This document shows, piece by piece, positions 61,216 to 64,000 of a stretch of 64,000 nt of DNA. Numbering within the stretch: position 1 is the stretch's first letter; each line of letters starts with the position of its first letter. Where the stretch lies: the NCBI GenBank assembly GCA_033809515.1, contig JAPXLN010000006.1, positions 1-64,000 of the forward strand. The letters run 5' to 3'. The notes beneath the pieces were generated by a model, which worked only from the letters and a program-made list of their open reading frames with translations, searched no databases and had not been told where the DNA came from. The position numbers were made by a program, and so were the translations under genes. Origin of the DNA: JAPXLN01 sp033809515 (GTDB lineage: Bacteria > Bacillota > Sulfobacillia > Fermentithermobacillales > Fermentithermobacillaceae).

Positions 61216-63300
61216 ATGGCGGATGATCTGCTTTTTGAAATCGGTTCTGATGAAATTCCTGCCCGGTACATGCCTCAGGCCATAAATGACCTTCAAGAGC
61301 GTGCTGCTGTCTCTCTCAAAGAGGCCCGATTTGGTTTCGATAGTCTCTCTGTGTTTGGTACACCCAGGCGCCTTGTGCTGTACGTAACAGGGCTTACTGA
61401 GGTCAGTCGGGAAGCTGAGTTCAAAGTCAGAGGCCCTTCAGTCAAGGCAGCATACGACAAAGAGGGGACACCTACCAAGGCATTGCTGGGGTTTTCAAGA
61501 TCCCTGGGCATCAGTCCCGAGGATGTAGTGATCGAGAAGAGCAATGGCGGTGAGTACGTATATGGGTTAAGGAAGGTAAGCGGCCGGTCTGTAGACCATG
61601 CCTTGCCGGAGATTCTTCCTGCCCTGGTCTTCGGCATGGAATGCCCTCACCCTTTGCGTTGGGGCGAACAGAACTGGCGTTGGTACAGGGCCATCAGATG
61701 GGTTGTATGCTTGTATGGCTCAAAGGTTATTCCTGCTGAAGTGGCAGGGCGATCTGCAGGTAGAACCAGCTTTGGCCACAGAACCCTTCACCCGGAGCCT
61801 ATAACTATCCCTGCTGCCGGAGACTACTTTTCTCTGATGGAACGATCTGGGGTAATCGTGGACCAGGAAAAGAGGAGGGCCTCCATAGCAGAGGGCGCTT
61901 CAGCTTGCGCTGTTACCATGGGAGGCATCTTCCTGGAGGACCATGATCTTATGGAGGAAATCACCTTTCTGGCGGAACATCCTGTCCCGTTCCTTGGCAA
62001 GTTTGACACAAAGTATCTTGACCTTCCCAGAGAGGTTCTTGTCACTGTCATGCGATACCATCAGCGGTATTTCCCTGTGGTCAGCAAGTCAGGGGAGATT
62101 TTGCCCGGGTTTGTGGGAGTGAGGGATGGCCATGCTTCTCAAGGAATGGATACAGTCAGAAGAGGGAACGAGTGGGTGATTCGTGCGCGCCTTTCGGATG
62201 CGGAGTTCTTCTACCGCCAAGATCTGAAGGTCAAGCTTGAAGACAGGCTGGCAGATCTCAAAGGCGTAGGCTTTCTGAAAGGTGCAGGCAGCATGTATGA
62301 CAAGACAGATCGGGTTTTTGAGATTGGGCAAGACTATGCCGCCAGAACCGACCTTTCAGCTCTTGACCGCGAGATTGTGGCTCAGTCTTCGCGTTTGGCA
62401 AAGTGCGATCTGGTAACGCACATGGTAGGGGAATTTGCCGAATTGGAAGGGATTATGGGTGGGCACTATGCAGCCATGCAAGGATTGCCCGAACCGGTGT
62501 GCACAGCTATAGGCAAGCATTATCTCCCCAGATCAACGAAAGATCCTCTTCCCGACAAGGGGCCGGGGTCGATTCTGGCTCTGGCTGACAAAATGGACAC
62601 CCTGGCCACTGCTTTCTCTTTGGGAATCGAGGTATCCGGGTCCCAGGATCCCCTGGGGCTTAGACGAGCGGCCCAGGGAGTGGTGAGTATCCTGATGGGT
62701 CACGGGTACGAGATATCCCTGGATGAGCTGGCCGCAAGGCCGCTGGAACTTGCCGGCGCTCATCTGAAGTCACCTTTGCCCATTGCCCGGGAGCGGCTCT
62801 CTCAGTTTTTGCTTGGCAGGGTTGAGGTTGCTTTGACCGGGCAATCCTATCCAATTGAGATCGTCAGAGCGGTCCTGGGTGGAGGGGAGAAACGAATTGC
62901 CAGGCTAGGAGCTATGGCATATGCACTATCTTGTCTTGTTGGAACCGAGAAACTCGCGTGGGTGGTTACAGGGTGGCGAAGAACGTCAGTGCTTGCAAAG
63001 GCAAGTCAAGGGAGAAGCCTTAGGGGGGACCTCCTTTCTGAAGAGCCTGAAATCGCCCTTTACGAGATATTCCAGGCGAAAAAGGAATTTGCCGGAAGAA
63101 TGTTGGAAGGGGGGCATTACGCAGACTACCTTGATGTGTTGGCGGGTCTCAGGCCTGATATCGACTTGTGTCTGGATAAGGTGTTGATAATGGCCAAGGA
63201 TCCGGAGATTAGAGCTAACAGGCTTGCTCTTCTGGGAGGAGTCTCTGATCTTTTCACAGCGTTTGCCGACTTTTCTCATGCCTTGCCGCTGGTACCGTAA
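61216..63300 (+). CDS. glyS: Glycyl-tRNA synthetase beta subunit
   Basis: A 694-residue beta subunit, eight bases after glyQ. LLFEIGSDEIPARYMPQA at the start, VMRYHQRYFPV and FVGVRDG in the middle, and an HD-like ADKMDTLATAFSLG in the tRNA-binding region are typical. It supplies the tRNA-binding and anticodon-reading parts of the synthetase. Length is normal. Confidence 0.97.
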   Translation: MADDLLFEIGSDEIPARYMPQAINDLQERAAVSLKEARFGFDSLSVFGTPRRLVLYVTGLTEVSREAEFKVRGPSVKAAYDKEGTPTKALLGFSRSLGISPEDVVIEKSNGGEYVYGLRKVSGRSVDHALPEILPALVFGMECPHPLRWGEQNWRWYRAIRWVVCLYGSKVIPAEVAGRSAGRTSFGHRTLHPEPITIPAAGDYFSLMERSGVIVDQEKRRASIAEGASACAVTMGGIFLEDHDLMEEITFLAEHPVPFLGKFDTKYLDLPREVLVTVMRYHQRYFPVVSKSGEILPGFVGVRDGHASQGMDTVRRGNEWVIRARLSDAEFFYRQDLKVKLEDRLADLKGVGFLKGAGSMYDKTDRVFEIGQDYAARTDLSALDREIVAQSSRLAKCDLVTHMVGEFAELEGIMGGHYAAMQGLPEPVCTAIGKHYLPRSTKDPLPDKGPGSILALADKMDTLATAFSLGIEVSGSQDPLGLRRAAQGVVSILMGHGYEISLDELAARPLELAGAHLKSPLPIARERLSQFLLGRVEVALTGQSYPIEIVRAVLGGGEKRIARLGAMAYALSCLVGTEKLAWVVTGWRRTSVLAKASQGRSLRGDLLSEEPEIALYEIFQAKKEFAGRMLEGGHYADYLDVLAGLRPDIDLCLDKVLIMAKDPEIRANRLALLGGVSDLFTAFADFSHALPLVP

Positions 63301-63321
63301 CCGGAGGATCGGTCTGGGCCT

Positions 63322-63345
63322 TTCAGTGGTTCCGGACCCACTGAA
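63322..63345 (+). other. Stem-loop after glyS
   Basis: TTCAGTGG and CCACTGAA form a perfect eight-pair stem around TTCCGGAC-type loop bases, 21 bases after the glyS stop. There is no T-run, so it may be a weak or Rho-assisted terminator, or a stabilising RNA element. Confidence 0.4.
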
Positions 63346-63460
63346 TGGGAAGAGCCATGTCTGAGGAATAGCTGAACTGTGTCACCAAAGGACCCAATGT
63401 TTTGCGAGGGGTCTTGCGAAGTCCGGCTGGTGCAATACTGTACATCGAGGAGGCGATACT

Positions 63461-64000
63461 TTGTCATCTAAGCTGGTTTATTGGTTCCGCGAGGGCGGAG
63501 AAAGCATGCGGAGTCTCCTTGGCGGAAAGGGTGCGGGTCTGGGCGAGATGACGCACATGGGATTACCGGTTCCGCCCGGGTTCACCATTACCACAGAAGC
63601 ATGCATCAACTACTACAATCTCGGGGAAAACATGCCGCCGGGACTCAAAGAAGACATAGAAACCTATATGAAGGAACTGGAGAGGGTCACCGGTAAGGAT
63701 TTCGGAGGAGCAAAAGACCCGCTCCTGGTGTCAGTCAGGTCAGGGGCTCCCATCAGTATGCCAGGTATGATGGACACAGTGCTTAACCTGGGCCTAAACG
63801 ACCAGAGCGTCATGGGGCTTTGGCAGGCCACAAACGACCTTAGATTTGCGCTGGACTGCCACAGGCGGTTTATGCAGATGTTTGGCAACGTAGTACTGGA
63901 GATTCCCCACAGCGAGTTCGAGAAAACCCTCGGCCAGGTGAGGCGCGCTGAAGGAGCGGCCTATGATCACGAGATTTCCCCTGATGGTCTGAAAAAGGTT
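63461..64000 (+). CDS. ppdK: Pyruvate, phosphate dikinase (3' end outside window)
   Basis: The first 180 codons of PPDK, which interconverts pyruvate and phosphoenolpyruvate with ATP and phosphate. TTG 63461 lies seven bases after AGGAGG. GGKGAGLGEMTHMGLPVPPG and VRSGAPISMPGMMDTVLNLG are signatures of the N-terminal ATP-grasp domain. A weak TTGCGA-16-TACTGT promoter may lie at 63414-63441. The PPDK regulatory kinase gene often found between glyS and ppdK in Firmicutes is absent. The enzyme fits pyrophosphate- or phosphate-based glycolysis/gluconeogenesis in anaerobes. Confidence 0.96.
   Translation, partial: MSSKLVYWFREGGESMRSLLGGKGAGLGEMTHMGLPVPPGFTITTEACINYYNLGENMPPGLKEDIETYMKELERVTGKDFGGAKDPLLVSVRSGAPISMPGMMDTVLNLGLNDQSVMGLWQATNDLRFALDCHRRFMQMFGNVVLEIPHSEFEKTLGQVRRAEGAAYDHEISPDGLKKV

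Overview
The window looks like a chromosomal segment of an anaerobic, spore-forming Firmicute (Clostridia- or Limnochordia-like) with moderately high GC. The evidence is: a SpoIIP gene and the sporulation-associated yqfC/yqfD pair, S-layer-homology (SLH) surface proteins, CIRCE/HrcA heat-shock control, a T-box leader, an oxygen-sensitive glycyl-radical enzyme, and a gene order resembling the Bacillus comE-holA-rpsT-spoIIP-hrcA-dnaJ-rsmE-mtaB-rpsU-yqfCD-phoH-yqfF-ybeY-dgkA-recO-glyQS region. Non-ATG starts are very common: about fifteen genes appear to begin with TTG and about eight with GTG, each chosen by its ribosome binding site. I cannot name the genus.

Layout. 1-13.4 kb: two surface proteins with C-terminal SLH triplets, one giant and cut by the window edge, the other a subtilisin-type protease. 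13.6-19.5 kb: an accessory stretch with an MNT antitoxin and an internally deleted HEPN toxin, an HEXXH peptidase, and a three-gene set made of a MutL/GlmL-type ASKHA ATPase plus two unrecognised proteins. 19.5-23.6 kb: bioY, and divergently a glycyl-radical pair that fits trans-4-hydroxy-L-proline dehydratase and its activase. 23.6-26.6 kb (minus): a beta-propeller/beta-lactamase fusion and a DegV protein. 26.7-37.3 kb: comEA, CIRCE-groES-groEL, a membrane-fusion protein with a MacB-type permease but no ATPase, comEC, a VanW protein and holA. 37.3-43.5 kb (minus): rpsT, a SPOR protein, folC, T-box-controlled valS and three tRNAs. 43.8-64 kb: spoIIP, a CIRCE-controlled hrcA operon, then tRNA and 16S rRNA modification, ddl, rpsU, the yqfC-recO block, glyQS and the start of ppdK.

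The most striking feature is the hrcA operon. Where grpE and dnaK would normally lie between hrcA and dnaJ there is a single archaeal-type (group III) chaperonin gene. Together with the separate groESL operon, which has its own CIRCE, this puts two classes of chaperonin and a DnaJ under one repressor, with no DnaK/GrpE at this locus. The hydroxyproline dehydratase, and the MutL-like protein (whose family serves B12-dependent amino-acid mutases), suggest an amino-acid-fermenting life style.
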